Source: an uncultured Schlesneria sp. (GTDB lineage: Bacteria; Planctomycetota; Planctomycetia; Planctomycetales; Planctomycetaceae). Taken from it: 32,745 nucleotides of DNA. Within the stretch, counting starts at the first letter, position 1. Every line of letters begins with the position of its first letter. The stretch spans positions 1 to 32,745 of the forward strand of contig CAIULL010000007.1 in assembly GCA_903899985.1 (NCBI GenBank), read 5' to 3'. Position numbers and translations under genes: made by a program. Below the pieces are notes generated by a model. The model was not told where the DNA came from and did not search any database. It saw nothing but the letters and a program-made list of their open reading frames with translations. Shown here in pieces: positions 7,031 through 15,902 of this stretch.

Positions 7031-10000
7031 ATGACGGACTCTTCGCCAAATCCCCCTGAAAATCAATCGCCTCTCACGAAGATCCCGCGTGGCACGTGGC
7101 CAATGATTGGTTTGATTGTCGTTCTCGGAGTGGCTTTTTCATGGCGGCTATGGCAATTCAATCAGCCGGAAAGCCATTACCAGCGCGCGCGCGAGGCGTT
7201 AGTCGCAGGAGACGACGATGTTGTCCTTCAGGAAGTGGAATATCTGACTCAAACCACGGGTTTCGAATCGCACGCGAGATTGCTACGAGGGTTATTACTG
7301 GTCCGCAAAGGAAAGTTGGCCGATGCTCTGACTCAACTGAAACAAGCCAATGCCGAGTCAACCGTCGTCGAGGCGAGTGCGAACGCCGCCAAATGCTTCT
7401 ATCAAATGGGACAGTACCTCAATGCGATTGATGCCGCACATAAAGCCCTGTCGCGAGATAGCACTGCCATTGATGCGCGGCGGTGGTTGGCGGCAGCGTA
7501 CTATGATCTTGGTGCCGTTGAACATGCGGTTGTCGAACTCGAACAGATCTCTCGGGAAGCACAGGCTGACCCTCGTCCCGATCGACTGCTTGGGCTGATT
7601 GCCAAAGATAGCGAACAATACCTTAGCGCGATTGGTCATTACCGGGAATCGCTGCGCCGCGATCCGAAGCAACCTGATCGAGAGAAAATTCTTAACGAGC
7701 TGGCCGACTCACTGATCAAACAGAACCTGTTTGAGGAAGCGATCAGCATTCTGAAAGACTGTCAGCGGTCTGCTGGCGTGCTGTCGCTCGAGGCCGAATG
7801 TCAGTACGCGCTAGGGGATTCCGCCCATGCCATGAATTTATTGAATCAGGCGATTGAGCTCGATCCCAAATACGTTCCTGCCAAGTTAACCAAGGGGAAA
7901 CTTTTGCTCGATGAGGGAAAGGCGGATCAAGCATTGTTGTTTTTAAAAGACGCCGTGCGACTCGATCCCTATCATCGAGTCACCCACTTGCAGTTGTCAC
8001 AAGCCTTCCGGCAGTTGGGTCAAACCGCACAAGCCGATAAAGAGCTTCAGCGTTCGCAGGAAATAAAATCTCGCGAGCGGGAATTCACCGATCTGCATGA
8101 AACGGCCATGTTGAAGCCTCTCGACGCCGATGTCCGTTTTCGACTTGGGGAATTAGCCGGCCAACTCGGAAAGCGTGATCTTTCAAAGATGTGGTTGCGT
8201 GCGGCGCTGGCCATCGACCCACAACATGTGAAGGCACAGACGGCAGTTCGTCTCGATTCAACATCACCCGATGGAGAAAACTCAACAAATCACGTCGCGG
8301 ATTTGCCTCCTTTGAATCCTGGTTTCCTTGGCCCGGAAGCCTGTACCGAATGTCACGCCGATCGTGTTGCCGAGTTTCAGTCGACTCGACATTTTCTCGC
8401 GAATCAGACACCAGTGTCGGGCCAAATGCCTGACGGTTTCTCAGAAGGGAAGGGGACCTATCAAGTTCCTGAGCTCTCACTGAATTTCAAGATGACGGAA
8501 TCGACTCGTCGGTTTCTAGCAACCGCCATTCAGCAGACCTCGACGGAAAACAAGTCGTCATCGTCGGAAATCGCCTTTTGTTATGGTTCAGCCGGAGGAA
8601 ATGACGAAATCTATTTTGCCTGGAAAGAGGACCGTTTGTACGAGTTGCCCGTTGCCTGGCTTGACCCGACAAAGGAATGGGGATCGAGTCTTTTCGATCG
8701 ACACGGATCCGGTGATTTCTCGCGGGAGATGACCATCCGCTGCGTGGAATGTCACAATACCTGGTTTGAACATTTCGCAGGTACCCGAAACCGTTATGGT
8801 CACGAAAATTTCATTCTTGGAGTGACGTGTGAAGTCTGCCACGGCCCCGGGAAGGATCACGTCACGTTTCACCGCTCAAATCCGCAAAGCCTCGAGGCAC
8901 ACGCTGTCGCTCGTCCTGCCCAGATGACACGAGAACAGCGAATGGACCTCTGCGCCCAATGCCACAGCAATGCACTGAAGCATCGGGCGCCGGCCTTCAG
9001 CTATCGACCGGGACAGCCGCTGGATGAATCCTACGTGACGCTGAAACCAAAACATCCTGAGGATGACCATGTTGCGAATCAGACGACATACCTGCGTCAA
9101 AGCCGATGTTTTCAAGAAAGCGACTCGTTGACGTGCGTGACCTGTCATAACCCGCATCAACCAAGGTCAGCAACAAACGCAGGTTCCTCGTCGTGCAAGA
9201 AATGTCACGCGGACGAGGATTGCACTGACAGAAAACAGCTTCCAACCGAAGTGCAACACAATTGCGTTGGTTGCCACATGCCGGAAGGGCGAAAGATCCA
9301 GGTTTTCTTCAGAACGGCAACGGATAAATATGTGGCGCCGGTCAAACGGTATGAACACCGGATCGCGGTCTATCCCAACGCGAAAAATGAAGTGCTGCTG
9401 GAATGGCATCGATCACAAGCCGAACCCCAAAACCGTGAAGAAGTCGTCCGGCTGTCGAAATTGCTGAGTGAGTCCTGGCGGAAGGAATCGGAAAGCCTCC
9501 ACAGACAATCCCGATACCTCGCAGCGATCAACGCTTGCCGTGAATCCCTGCGATTTGTACCTGACCCCAATATGAAAGCGAAACTGGAGCAGTTAATCAA
9601 AATCCAAACGGGAATCGATACCGACTTGCAGGACGGACTTTGGCATGAGAGAAACCGTCGTCACGAGCAAGCCATTGAAGCATTCCAGCGAGTCTTAGCC
9701 GCAAAGCCTGATCATGTGATGGCACTGGGCAAACTCGGTACGAACTACGCGGTTGTGGGCAAGAAACAACTTGCGGTCGAAGCTCTTAAAGCTGCTGCAG
9801 CATCCGACCCCGATGATCCTTATGCCCCGGGAATGCTCGGGTGGCTTGCTTATCTGGATGATCGATTCGAAGTAGCTCTGGAACACTTTCGCGAGGCAGA
9901 TGCCGTTGAACCCTACAGCTCAAAAATCCATTATCAGATCGGACTGGCACTTGAAAAACTTGGTCGTCGGAATGAGGCGATCGGGGAATTTACGAAAGCT

Positions 10001-10078
10001 GTTGAAATCGATCCAAATGAAATCAACGTAATCCGCGCTAAGCAAAGATTATTGGGAACCGATTCCTCAAAAAAGTGA
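7031..10078 (+). CDS. Membrane-anchored TPR protein with central heptahaem cytochrome c domain
   Basis: The product is 1015 residues from ATG 7031. An upstream in-frame ATG at 7004 would add nine residues ahead of a typical polar N-terminus, and neither start has a clear ribosome site. One membrane segment lies at about residues 24-38. TPR repeats fill about 45-400. A cytochrome c554-like multihaem region follows with seven CXXCH sites: CTECH (438), CVECH (571), CEVCH (600), CAQCH (641), CVTCH (702), CKKCH (722) and CVGCH (745). More TPR repeats fill about 860-1010. Covalent haem attachment needs export, so the domain should be periplasmic or on the surface. Electron transfer is the expected role, with TPR arms recruiting partners, probably the neighbouring FG-GAP proteins. 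The donor and acceptor are unknown. The haem count is read directly from sequence; the partner idea is inference. Confidence 0.92.
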   Translation: MTDSSPNPPENQSPLTKIPRGTWPMIGLIVVLGVAFSWRLWQFNQPESHYQRAREALVAGDDDVVLQEVEYLTQTTGFESHARLLRGLLLVRKGKLADALTQLKQANAESTVVEASANAAKCFYQMGQYLNAIDAAHKALSRDSTAIDARRWLAAAYYDLGAVEHAVVELEQISREAQADPRPDRLLGLIAKDSEQYLSAIGHYRESLRRDPKQPDREKILNELADSLIKQNLFEEAISILKDCQRSAGVLSLEAECQYALGDSAHAMNLLNQAIELDPKYVPAKLTKGKLLLDEGKADQALLFLKDAVRLDPYHRVTHLQLSQAFRQLGQTAQADKELQRSQEIKSREREFTDLHETAMLKPLDADVRFRLGELAGQLGKRDLSKMWLRAALAIDPQHVKAQTAVRLDSTSPDGENSTNHVADLPPLNPGFLGPEACTECHADRVAEFQSTRHFLANQTPVSGQMPDGFSEGKGTYQVPELSLNFKMTESTRRFLATAIQQTSTENKSSSSEIAFCYGSAGGNDEIYFAWKEDRLYELPVAWLDPTKEWGSSLFDRHGSGDFSREMTIRCVECHNTWFEHFAGTRNRYGHENFILGVTCEVCHGPGKDHVTFHRSNPQSLEAHAVARPAQMTREQRMDLCAQCHSNALKHRAPAFSYRPGQPLDESYVTLKPKHPEDDHVANQTTYLRQSRCFQESDSLTCVTCHNPHQPRSATNAGSSSCKKCHADEDCTDRKQLPTEVQHNCVGCHMPEGRKIQVFFRTATDKYVAPVKRYEHRIAVYPNAKNEVLLEWHRSQAEPQNREEVVRLSKLLSESWRKESESLHRQSRYLAAINACRESLRFVPDPNMKAKLEQLIKIQTGIDTDLQDGLWHERNRRHEQAIEAFQRVLAAKPDHVMALGKLGTNYAVVGKKQLAVEALKAAAASDPDDPYAPGMLGWLAYLDDRFEVALEHFREADAVEPYSSKIHYQIGLALEKLGRRNEAIGEFTKAVEIDPNEINVIRAKQRLLGTDSSKK

Positions 10079-10374
10079 CGACCAGACGCCATCCGGTCTG
10101 TCACTGTTAGCGACGCTCCACACGGTTAAGATCAAGAGAACTCAGCTACAAATGCGCATAGAACCACAAAAATAAAAACAACAAAAATCGCAAGAACAAC
10201 GTGATTGCGAGTCTATTCCTTGTTCGTTGCATGCAGGCCAAAGTCCGGGCAGCGCCGGCGATCTGACGACATTCCTGGGTACAAACAAAAACACATCCTG
10301 ACAAACGAAAACTTCGTCTACCAGGATGTGTGAAGATTCAATATCAAGGCGAATCAGAGCAATCGAGTTCGAAA
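10079..10374. other. Convergent intergenic region
   Basis: These 296 bp lie between the 3' ends of the plus-strand TPR-cytochrome gene and the minus-strand lipoprotein gene. The only clear structure is the strong hairpin at 10281-10331. I see no further gene. Confidence 0.6.
10281..10331 (-). terminator. Intrinsic terminator for the lipoprotein/DUF1559 genes
   Basis: Perfect 10-bp arms ACACATCCTG (10291-10300) and CAGGATGTGT (10322-10331) enclose a 21-nt segment that itself holds a 5-bp palindrome (ACGAA/TTCGT). On the minus strand the hairpin is followed by TTTTTGTTTGT (10290 downwards), the form of a Rho-independent terminator for the minus-strand genes. It may also stop transcripts arriving from the plus-strand cytochrome gene. 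Confidence 0.75.
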
Positions 10375-10875
10375 TCAAAGCTTGGACAGATCGAGTTCGA
10401 TTTTATTGGGACCCGGCTGGATTTCCAGAATAATCTTGCTCGTGTCGAAGGCGTGGAATTTAACAGGGATTTCGCTTTTCGCGGGCTCTTTCTTCGTCGG
10501 CGCGGGCGTTGCCATCATTTTCTTGTAGTCATCGTTTTGCCCCATCGAGACCATTGGTGGATCGGGTGGCCGAACCATCACCTGAAACCGTCCCGCAGGG
10601 ATACCAACACTCTTGTCCGCAGGTCTTAACGAATAGTTCCCTAAAGCGTCCACTTTGCCTGCAACCGTGGCACTCCTTTCCGTGTTGAAAAACACGATTG
10701 TGCTATCTAATGGGACCGGCTTCGAACCGTCCAGCGTGACCTTCCCCGAAATCTGTGCCTGTTTCGACGCATCCGGAACCTTGGCTGCGGGACCACATCC
10801 GCTGAAATTCAAGACTCCGCAAAAAATCAAAAGAATGGCTTCAACACGAAGCCGCCGACCGTTCTCCATGTCCAT
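10375..10875 (-). CDS. Small lipoprotein with carboxypeptidase-regulatory-like (transthyretin-like) fold
   Basis: The product is 166 residues if ATG 10875 is used. That start has GAGAGAG a few bases upstream, while the ATG at 10890 has nothing similar; the ATG at 10869 is also possible. A basic N-terminus, a hydrophobic stretch and a lipobox ending FSGC (Cys 27) mark it as a lipoprotein. The mature part has the pattern common to planctomycete lipoproteins encoded next to DUF1559 genes: ISGKVTLDGSKPVP, then a strand ending in GNYSL and a segment GIPAGRFQVMV, typical of a beta-sandwich. It lies 100 bp downstream of the DUF1559 gene on the same strand and ends just before a terminator, so the two are probably co-transcribed. 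Its function is unknown. Confidence 0.82.
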   Translation of the reverse strand: MDMENGRRLRVEAILLIFCGVLNFSGCGPAAKVPDASKQAQISGKVTLDGSKPVPLDSTIVFFNTERSATVAGKVDALGNYSLRPADKSVGIPAGRFQVMVRPPDPPMVSMGQNDDYKKMMATPAPTKKEPAKSEIPVKFHAFDTSKIILEIQPGPNKIELDLSKL

Positions 10876-10975
10876 AAACAACTCTCTCATTCAAAAATCA
10901 AACAAATGAATCAAAAGAAATACCGCAGGACCTCATTGAGAGGCCCCACGGATTAAGCACACAACAAGATTTGAA

Positions 10976-11986
10976 TTAGAAGTCGCCGATGGGCTGACCG
11001 TCGTCTCGGGTGCTCAGTCTTCGCAAGGTCTGCATATCAATGTTATTGCTGATGAAACGAACAGTTCCATCACAAAGCAAAACATGCACGCCACCAGTGT
11101 GTGCCGAGTTGAGAGGTTTGTTAATACCGAAATTGTCGTCGACACCGGGCCACGAAGCATTGTTATTGACGGCAGGAGCGTTTGGAGCGTAACGAACAGT
11201 CGTCAGATTAAACTGACGTTCAAAGTTACAACCGTTACATGCATCAATTGTCGTGAGGTTCGGGCTGCCCATCAACATCCCATGCACGCCCTGCACATCA
11301 ACTGTCCGGCTGCCATTGGGGACATCCAGAACGAACATTGAAGATTCACCAACCAACAACTGGTTTGACGTTCCGTCAGCGACATCCCTGATCTTCTTGC
11401 TGTCGAGCGGCACCAGCATGCCACCACTGCTGATCAGGCCCGTCGCGGCTTGATTTCCGCAGCAGCCGCAGCAAACGGCTTTTCGACTTGCTGGATTTGT
11501 AAACCCGTCTCCGTCCGTTGAACCCATGATCCCATAATATTGAGGATGCTCAGTGTTGCCCCCGCCTGAATCTCGCAGGTCATTTAGTGGGCTGGAGGGA
11601 CAAACGGTAAAGGCAAAACGAATTCCGCGAATCACGTCGCCGTTCGCTTGCCCGGTCGCATCACCACAACAGCTCCAACCTGGATGAACCCCCGAAAAAT
11701 TAATTTTGTTGTACACAGGTGCCTGGTCGACATACGGCAGAATCCGAATGTACCAGGAAATCCCCCAACCACCGGCTTGAGATGCGATGTTTCCATTCGG
11801 GAAACCATTGTAAGTATCGTGGTAATTGTGCATCGCCAACCCCATTTGCTTGAGATTGTTTTTGCACTGAGTTCGCCGTGCCGCCTCACGTGCCTGCTGA
11901 ACCGCAGGCAAGAGCAACGCGATCAGGACGGCGATGATGGCAATCACCACCAACAATTCGATCAAAGTGAATCCACGTCGACGCAT
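10976..11986 (-). CDS. DUF1559 pseudopilin-like protein with H-X9-DG motif
   Basis: The start is ATG 11986, chosen for the GTAGGAGA ribosome site about 7 nt upstream and because the prepilin signal begins there ([18 protein letters not shown]). The open frame extends 40 codons further, but that part is not pilin-like. The 336-residue product has a type IV pilin/type II pseudopilin N-terminal helix, a DUF1559 body, and the C-terminal H-X9-DG motif ([12 protein letters not shown]). This family is strongly expanded in planctomycetes, and individual roles are unknown. The body carries several cysteine clusters ([22 protein letters not shown]), more than most relatives I recall, which suggests disulphides or metal binding. 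It is followed by the small lipoprotein and preceded by the divergent TPR/ASPIC locus. Confidence 0.93.
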   Translation of the reverse strand: MRRRGFTLIELLVVIAIIAVLIALLLPAVQQAREAARRTQCKNNLKQMGLAMHNYHDTYNGFPNGNIASQAGGWGISWYIRILPYVDQAPVYNKINFSGVHPGWSCCGDATGQANGDVIRGIRFAFTVCPSSPLNDLRDSGGGNTEHPQYYGIMGSTDGDGFTNPASRKAVCCGCCGNQAATGLISSGGMLVPLDSKKIRDVADGTSNQLLVGESSMFVLDVPNGSRTVDVQGVHGMLMGSPNLTTIDACNGCNFERQFNLTTVRYAPNAPAVNNNASWPGVDDNFGINKPLNSAHTGGVHVLLCDGTVRFISNNIDMQTLRRLSTRDDGQPIGDF

Positions 11987-12245
11987 GAAGAATCTCCTAC
12001 GAATTAAACAAGAACTATCCAAACCACAATTTCTACACACAAAAAGTGCAAGACAGCAGAATTGAACATGCTCATGACCGAGCAAATATTTCCAGAGAAA
12101 AGTCAATCGATACGATGCAGAATCGCCGTGTCAGAACGTTAAGATCTGTTAATTATCGGCAAAGAAAGCTGCGAATGCAATAGTCAAATAAGTTTTGATC
12201 CGAGATTTCAAAGGTTTACGAAAACGAGAAGATTCTTACCGAACC

Positions 12246-15233
12246 TCAATCGTGGAATCGAAAAAGACAAATCGGCGCATCACGACCTTCGATCAGCAAA
12301 ACCTCTTGACCAGCCGAGACGACACCAAAGTGTTGCATTATGCCACCCGGCCATCGGACGTCGAGTTTATGAACTTGTTCACCTGCGGGAATTGCAAACG
12401 CCAACCGACGTTCGTTGGTGGACAGATACCCATCTCCCGCTGTCATTAGTCGAAACATGACGCGTGAGTCCGTTTGCACCCGAACAATTGCCCCAGTCGG
12501 TTCGCGAACGCCTGTTCTCCCCACGAGTTTAATGACCAGAGGAGTACCCATCGGTTTTGTCTGATTCGTCACAAGTGCAAATGGGGAATGCAAATGCGAA
12601 ATGGCGACATCGATTTTCCCATCCCGATTCCAGTCGAGCGTCGCCAATCCCCTTCCAAGATATCGCTGTTGAAAGAAAGGACCTAATTTCGCTCCGGGAA
12701 TCTCTTCAAAACGTTTCCCCCGGAGGTTTCGGAAGACTTGAGGGGGCATTCGATCTTCGTCGCCGCGAGACGAACGTTGATCGACGTGACCATTCGTCGC
12801 GATCAAATCGTCCCAGCCGTCACCGTCAAGATCCGCAAACTGGCAACCGAATCCAAGCGTCCAGAACCCGGCATCCCTTAAAGTAAACGGTCGTGTCGCA
12901 TCATCGAAGAATCCATCCGCTTTCTGCATGTAAAGCGTATCTGATTCTCCGAAGAAATTGGTGATATACATGTCAAGCTGCCCATCGCCGTTCGCATCAC
13001 CTGCGGCGACCCCCATGCAAGCCTGAGCATTACCGTCAGCATCATAGGCCACTCCTCGAACGGCCCCTTCCTCTCGAAATTTCGGAACTCCATCCGCCCC
13101 GGCTCCCGCATTGATGAACAGGAAGTTCGGGCTCGTGTCATTGGCCACGAACAGACCTAAACGACCGTCACCACCGAAGTCCCAGGCGACCAGTCCCAAA
13201 CCGCGGCCATTGGGAATTCGCATTCCCGATTCGCTGGTAATATCGCGAAATCGCCCGTCCCCTTCATTCAAATACAGGCGATGAAACTCGGCCGTCAGCA
13301 TATCGGGCGTACAAGCCATCGGTTCGCCCGTATTATGCTTACACTCCTTTTTGGCGGTCTCTTCCATGACCGAATAATTCGCCACGTAAAGGTCTGGCAG
13401 CCCATCTCCGCTGAAGTCGGCGAAAACGCTGCTTGTCGTCCATTCGTTACCTGCAACCCCGGAATTCGACGTCACATCCGTGAAGGTTCCGTCTCCATTA
13501 TTCCGGCAAAGACGATTCGGCCCGAGATTCCCGATGTACAGATCTGGAAAGCCATCCTGGTCGAAATCGCCGACCGTCACCCCATGGGAAAAGCTTAAAT
13601 CATTTGTCCCGGCAGGGATGGTGACATCAACAAAACGCCCGTCAACATTCCGGTACAGTCGATCCGTGTAATCCGGCTGAGGTGACGTGTCGCGCCAATT
13701 ATTCGCCTGAGCCAGATACACGTCGCATAGCCCATCCAGGTCATAATCAATCGCTGCGAGGCCACCGCCGACAACGTTAAAAATGTGCTGCAAACGAGTT
13801 TCTTCCGTTGTCCCTTCATAATAATTGAACGAGATCCCCACCCGTTCAGCTTCCTCTTGAAACGACCAGGGGATTTCATCGCTCAACCCTGCGGCCTTCA
13901 TCCCATCGCGTTGACCTGTTGCGTTCCGGGAATCCAAAGGCGCCCCCCAACGGGGTTCAGCGAAATCCGATCGTCGGAGTCTGGAAACCGGATTGAACGG
14001 CACCGAGACTTGATTGAGATCCGATCTGGCCTTTCCCAACCAATACTTCAAATCCGAATATGTCTGTGCACTGGAAACATCGGGAAGATGCGTCATCACA
14101 TATGTCCATCCTGCCGCCTCCCAGAACCGTCCCAATTCTCCACAGGCTGCGATAACCTTCTTCATCAATTCGGGATCAACGTCTTTTCGCAATAAGTTTA
14201 AAAGCGCTTCGACATTCGCCAGTTTTTCCGCACGCTGCACAAACTCTTTCGCCAGTTCGGACTGCTTCAACTGATCGAGACATCCGGCGATCTGGACATT
14301 CGCGGCAAGGTGATTGGGCGACAGAGATAATGCTTCCAGAAAGCACCTTGTTGCTCCTTCAACTAATCCCAGTCGGCGCGCCTGCAATCCTTGCACGAAC
14401 CAGACTTCGGGATGGTTTCGGGCATCATTGGGTAACTGCCCGCGCCACTGCAGAAACTCCGCGGCATCACCACGGTCATAGATAATTCGCCCCAGTCGAC
14501 CCTGGGCTTCGCCGAGCTGAGGCATCACGTCAATAACTTGACGCAGCAGATTCTCGGCTTCGGCCTGCCGATTCTCGTAAATCATCCGTCTGGCCTCCGC
14601 CAGCTTGATCATTGTCTCCGGTGGGCTGGCAGCCAGTCCCATTTCCTCAAGATGTTCATCCGACCGAAAAAAACGTTCTGGGGCCGCGATTCCCAACAGT
14701 TCGTCCCCACGACATTTCCCACGCAGTATCTGGTCGAAAAAAGGGGAAACCCCTTCCCAGTTTCGACCCGCGACTTGCAGAATGTGACTCAGCCGTGAAC
14801 TCGCTTCCACATGGTGGGGAAACAGCTCCAGAGCCCGGCGCAAGTGCCGTTCTTCCTCTGTCAGCTGACCTGTGACTTCACAGCGCCTGGCCAGTCCCAT
14901 TTCAGCCAGAAATTCCCATTTCCCTCCATCTTTTGGCAGCTTCCGATAAAGCTCGATCGCCGGTTCGTTTTCGAAGCTGACTGCCGCTGCGTCCGCTGCC
15001 AGAGCGATGCCGAAAGGTCCAGATCCAGGATACTTGAGATACTCTTGAGCGATCTCAAATGAGTTGGAACGACGGAGCTCGACTGCCGCAAGTAACTTTT
15101 TAACCAACCGCTGTTCTGCAGTCGGAAAAAATTCAGGCTGAATGCAAACCGTTCCACCAACGAGGGCCAGGCAGATACCAATCGCAACCAGTCCGTATTC
15201 CACGCCTGCAGGAATCCAGGATCTCTTGTGCAT
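12246..15233 (-). CDS. Membrane-anchored TPR protein with FG-GAP/VCBS repeats and ASPIC/UnbV domain (CRTAC1 family), second copy
   Basis: The product is 995 residues from ATG 15233; one in-frame TTG lies directly upstream. A single membrane segment near residues 14-32 is followed by a TPR half to about residue 390. An FG-GAP half follows with loops such as DYDLDGLCDVY, DFDQDGFPDLY, DFSGDGLPDLY, DANGDGQLDMY, DLDGDGWDDLI and DWNRDGKIDVA. A C-terminal ASPIC/UnbV domain includes TAGDGYLSTNERRLAF and LDVRWPGG. It matches the protein at 1726-4725 in length, domain order and many short segments, for example the GNLGPNRLCRNNGDGTF region against GNIGRNQFYRNNGDGTF. The two are diverged paralogues. It lies 29 bp downstream of the 64-aa membrane protein gene, repeating the arrangement at 1535-4725 on the opposite strand. 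The role is inferred as extracytoplasmic scaffold or binding protein. Confidence 0.9.
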   Translation of the reverse strand: MHKRSWIPAGVEYGLVAIGICLALVGGTVCIQPEFFPTAEQRLVKKLLAAVELRRSNSFEIAQEYLKYPGSGPFGIALAADAAAVSFENEPAIELYRKLPKDGGKWEFLAEMGLARRCEVTGQLTEEERHLRRALELFPHHVEASSRLSHILQVAGRNWEGVSPFFDQILRGKCRGDELLGIAAPERFFRSDEHLEEMGLAASPPETMIKLAEARRMIYENRQAEAENLLRQVIDVMPQLGEAQGRLGRIIYDRGDAAEFLQWRGQLPNDARNHPEVWFVQGLQARRLGLVEGATRCFLEALSLSPNHLAANVQIAGCLDQLKQSELAKEFVQRAEKLANVEALLNLLRKDVDPELMKKVIAACGELGRFWEAAGWTYVMTHLPDVSSAQTYSDLKYWLGKARSDLNQVSVPFNPVSRLRRSDFAEPRWGAPLDSRNATGQRDGMKAAGLSDEIPWSFQEEAERVGISFNYYEGTTEETRLQHIFNVVGGGLAAIDYDLDGLCDVYLAQANNWRDTSPQPDYTDRLYRNVDGRFVDVTIPAGTNDLSFSHGVTVGDFDQDGFPDLYIGNLGPNRLCRNNGDGTFTDVTSNSGVAGNEWTTSSVFADFSGDGLPDLYVANYSVMEETAKKECKHNTGEPMACTPDMLTAEFHRLYLNEGDGRFRDITSESGMRIPNGRGLGLVAWDFGGDGRLGLFVANDTSPNFLFINAGAGADGVPKFREEGAVRGVAYDADGNAQACMGVAAGDANGDGQLDMYITNFFGESDTLYMQKADGFFDDATRPFTLRDAGFWTLGFGCQFADLDGDGWDDLIATNGHVDQRSSRGDEDRMPPQVFRNLRGKRFEEIPGAKLGPFFQQRYLGRGLATLDWNRDGKIDVAISHLHSPFALVTNQTKPMGTPLVIKLVGRTGVREPTGAIVRVQTDSRVMFRLMTAGDGYLSTNERRLAFAIPAGEQVHKLDVRWPGGIMQHFGVVSAGQEVLLIEGRDAPICLFRFHD

Positions 15234-15262
15234 CAATTGGTCTTTTCAGTGTTTTGAGATCG

Positions 15263-15457
15263 TCACGCTTTTTCGGAAGTCCGTGCCTCTGTCAGCAACC
15301 CCCACATCAGCAGCAAAATGCCCAGCACGAGCAGAACAAAGCTCCCCGGAACCAGCACGGCCGCGGCGGACTCATGATTCGGAAACTGGACGAGCTGCGC
15401 ATGTGCGTAGGCGTTTTCAGCAGCCAATATCAGCAATCCGCCCGTAACAAGCTTCAT
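15263..15457 (-). CDS. Small membrane protein (64 aa), second copy of the cassette partner
   Basis: ATG 15457 is preferred; an upstream TTG at 15466 is in frame, but AAAAGG lies at a suitable distance only for the ATG. The product is 64 residues: a signal-like N-terminus (MKLVTGGLLILAAENAYA), a short polar stretch HAQLVQFPNHES, a membrane segment at about 34-55, and a charged tail. It has the same length as the protein at 1535-1729 and shares the E-[NQ]-A-[FY]-x-H-[AS]-x-L-[IV]-x-F-P pattern. It is followed by a TPR/FG-GAP/ASPIC gene in the same way. The conserved His after the possible signal cleavage site could bind metal or haem, but that is only a suggestion. No known family is recognised. 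Confidence 0.78.
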   Translation of the reverse strand: MKLVTGGLLILAAENAYAHAQLVQFPNHESAAAVLVPGSFVLLVLGILLLMWGLLTEARTSEKA

Positions 15458-15902
15458 AAAAATCAATCCTTTTGCCGAGCAGCGATCTTCCGCAATTCCG
15501 CTCGCTAAACCCTCAACAGATCAAGCGCGACACAGTGATTGAAGTCGCACTGCTTCATTCGACCAGCATATCACCTGATCTCTTTACAGACACAACTTGT
15601 GAGCCTGGCGAGCATAAACCCGAAACGGCATCGCTTCCTTTGACATGATGTATTTGCCAGATCTTATCGGCTCCCCAACTCACTCGCCACTCTTCAAAAT
15701 TGTCTCGGCAGAGACCACGCCAACCCGTTACAGGTGATTCAAGATGGACAACTGAATTCGTACCCCAGCACTGTGACTGAACATCAACGCGGGAATTCAA
15801 ACCGCAAAAATCTTCAACCCTTCGGCACGAAAACGCATCAAATAAAGGTTGCCTATTCCTCGTGATAGAGTATAGTTTCGTAATGTGAAGGAGGAACGAC
15901 GA
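15458..15902. other. Divergent intergenic region
   Basis: These 445 bp separate the minus-strand cassette from a plus-strand hypothetical gene. A promoter for the plus-strand gene is listed at 15849-15876. A 117-codon minus-strand frame (15555-15908) covers that promoter and ribosome site, has no recognisable features, and is judged spurious. I see nothing else. Confidence 0.55.
15849..15876 (+). promoter_or_regulatory. Candidate sigma-70-type promoter
   Basis: TTGCCT (15849-15854) and TATAGT (15871-15876) are 16 nt apart, and the ATG at 15903 follows after a leader of about 20 nt that contains AAGGAGGA. Spacing and position fit well. Confidence 0.5.

Noticed and set aside
15263-15457. PEP-CTERM-like sorting signal in the second 64-aa protein (VPGSFVLLVLGILLL)
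   Set aside because: It lacks the Pro-Glu-Pro motif and the basic end, and the related protein at 1535 does not keep the resemblance.
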